A stretch of DNA of 64,000 bases from positions 14,726,932 to 14,790,931 of the forward strand of contig OX457037.1 in the NCBI GenBank assembly GCA_949752735.1. The letters run 5' to 3'. Below, one piece after another: positions 63,768 through 64,000 of the stretch. A program made the position numbers and the translations under genes. Source of the stretch: Lumbricus terrestris. Lineage: Eukaryota > Annelida > Clitellata > Crassiclitellata > Lumbricidae. Each line of letters opens with the position of its first letter. The stretch's first letter is position 1. The notes under the pieces were generated by a model. The model saw only the letters and a program-made list of their open reading frames with translations, was not told the origin of the DNA and did no database searches.

Positions 63768-64000
63768 GTCACCGGAAAGTCTGCGGGAGCTCCGTCCGTA
63801 TTAGAAGTCCAGCTGAGTTCCGGAGTTGTGCTCGAGTCCGTCAGTCGTTGAGCGAGTCGCCGAGTCGTCCGTCGCTGGGAATCGGTCGTTGGGGCTCGGC
63901 GTTGCCGCCGCCGCAGAACGTCGCTGCCGCTGCCGTGTAGTTTCCGAGTTCGACGCAGTGTGGCGCCCCCGTTGTCAGCCATTGCTGTGGGAGCTGCCGT

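Larger units (their letters stand above)
63318..63957 (+). mobile_element. Candidate 5' LTR of a retrotransposon
   Basis: GC-rich block starting TGTGGCG and ending GACGCA, with a core promoter inside (TATA at 63730, initiator near 63762). Three bases later TGGCGCCC (63961-63968) matches the first eight bases of a tRNA-Lys primer-binding site, though the match breaks after that. By the gene 4 layout it should lie in an intron of that gene. The body and second LTR would be off the window, so this remains a candidate; a plus-strand host promoter is the alternative. Confidence 0.45.

Noticed and set aside
63208..63982. Minus-strand frames with repeated KDPRMRTTG
   Set aside because: Shadow of the 41-bp promoter repeats; the plus strand shows a TATA box and regulatory motifs instead.

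Overview
The window is eukaryotic: low gene density, long AT-rich introns, GT-AG splice sites, many nested DNA transposons, tRNA-derived SINEs and very long simple repeats. CUB-only secreted proteins and abundant hAT/mariner/piggyBac remnants suggest a marine invertebrate; the sequence alone does not fix the phylum. No bacterial-type gene, operon or CRISPR array was seen.

The backbone is a tandem cluster of paralogous genes, all on the minus strand, each encoding a signal peptide, an array of CUB domains and a short tail. I rebuilt the exons by hand from splice sites, phase and paralogue comparison. Gene 1 (1..9585) runs off the left edge after CUB2. Gene 2 (14813..28165) is complete: ten coding exons, 1557 nt, 518 residues. 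Gene 3 (35471..47850) is complete: ten coding exons, 1527 nt, 508 residues. Gene 4 (50767..61916) has its 3' end here (CUB2-like, CUB3, CUB4, terminal exon), and its 5' end should lie beyond the right edge. Every CUB is split by a phase 0 intron, and domains are separated by phase 1 introns. Two CUB subtypes alternate A-B-A-B with different cysteine patterns.

The cluster grew by segmental duplication. Bases 1 to about 12480 match about 19117 to 31375, and inside gene 3 the two-CUB block at about 36133-39982 is repeated at about 42538-47122. The stretch between these blocks resembles intron 1 of genes 1 and 2, so gene 3 may come from the fusion of two shorter genes. Comparing the copies shows empty sites for several transposons (mariner 6275-8664, hAT MITEs at 4866, 5494, 37774 and 38223) and the expansion of a 12-bp minisatellite in gene 2 only.

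Between genes 2 and 3 lies an apparently intact transposon (32476-35150) with a 633-codon open frame, terminal inverted repeats and a 9-bp target duplication. At the right edge, in what should be an intron of gene 4, a GC-rich plus-strand promoter has 41-bp repeats carrying E2F- and NRF1-like motifs, a TATA box, an initiator and a primer-binding-site-like sequence. It looks like the 5' LTR of a retrotransposon whose body is off the window.
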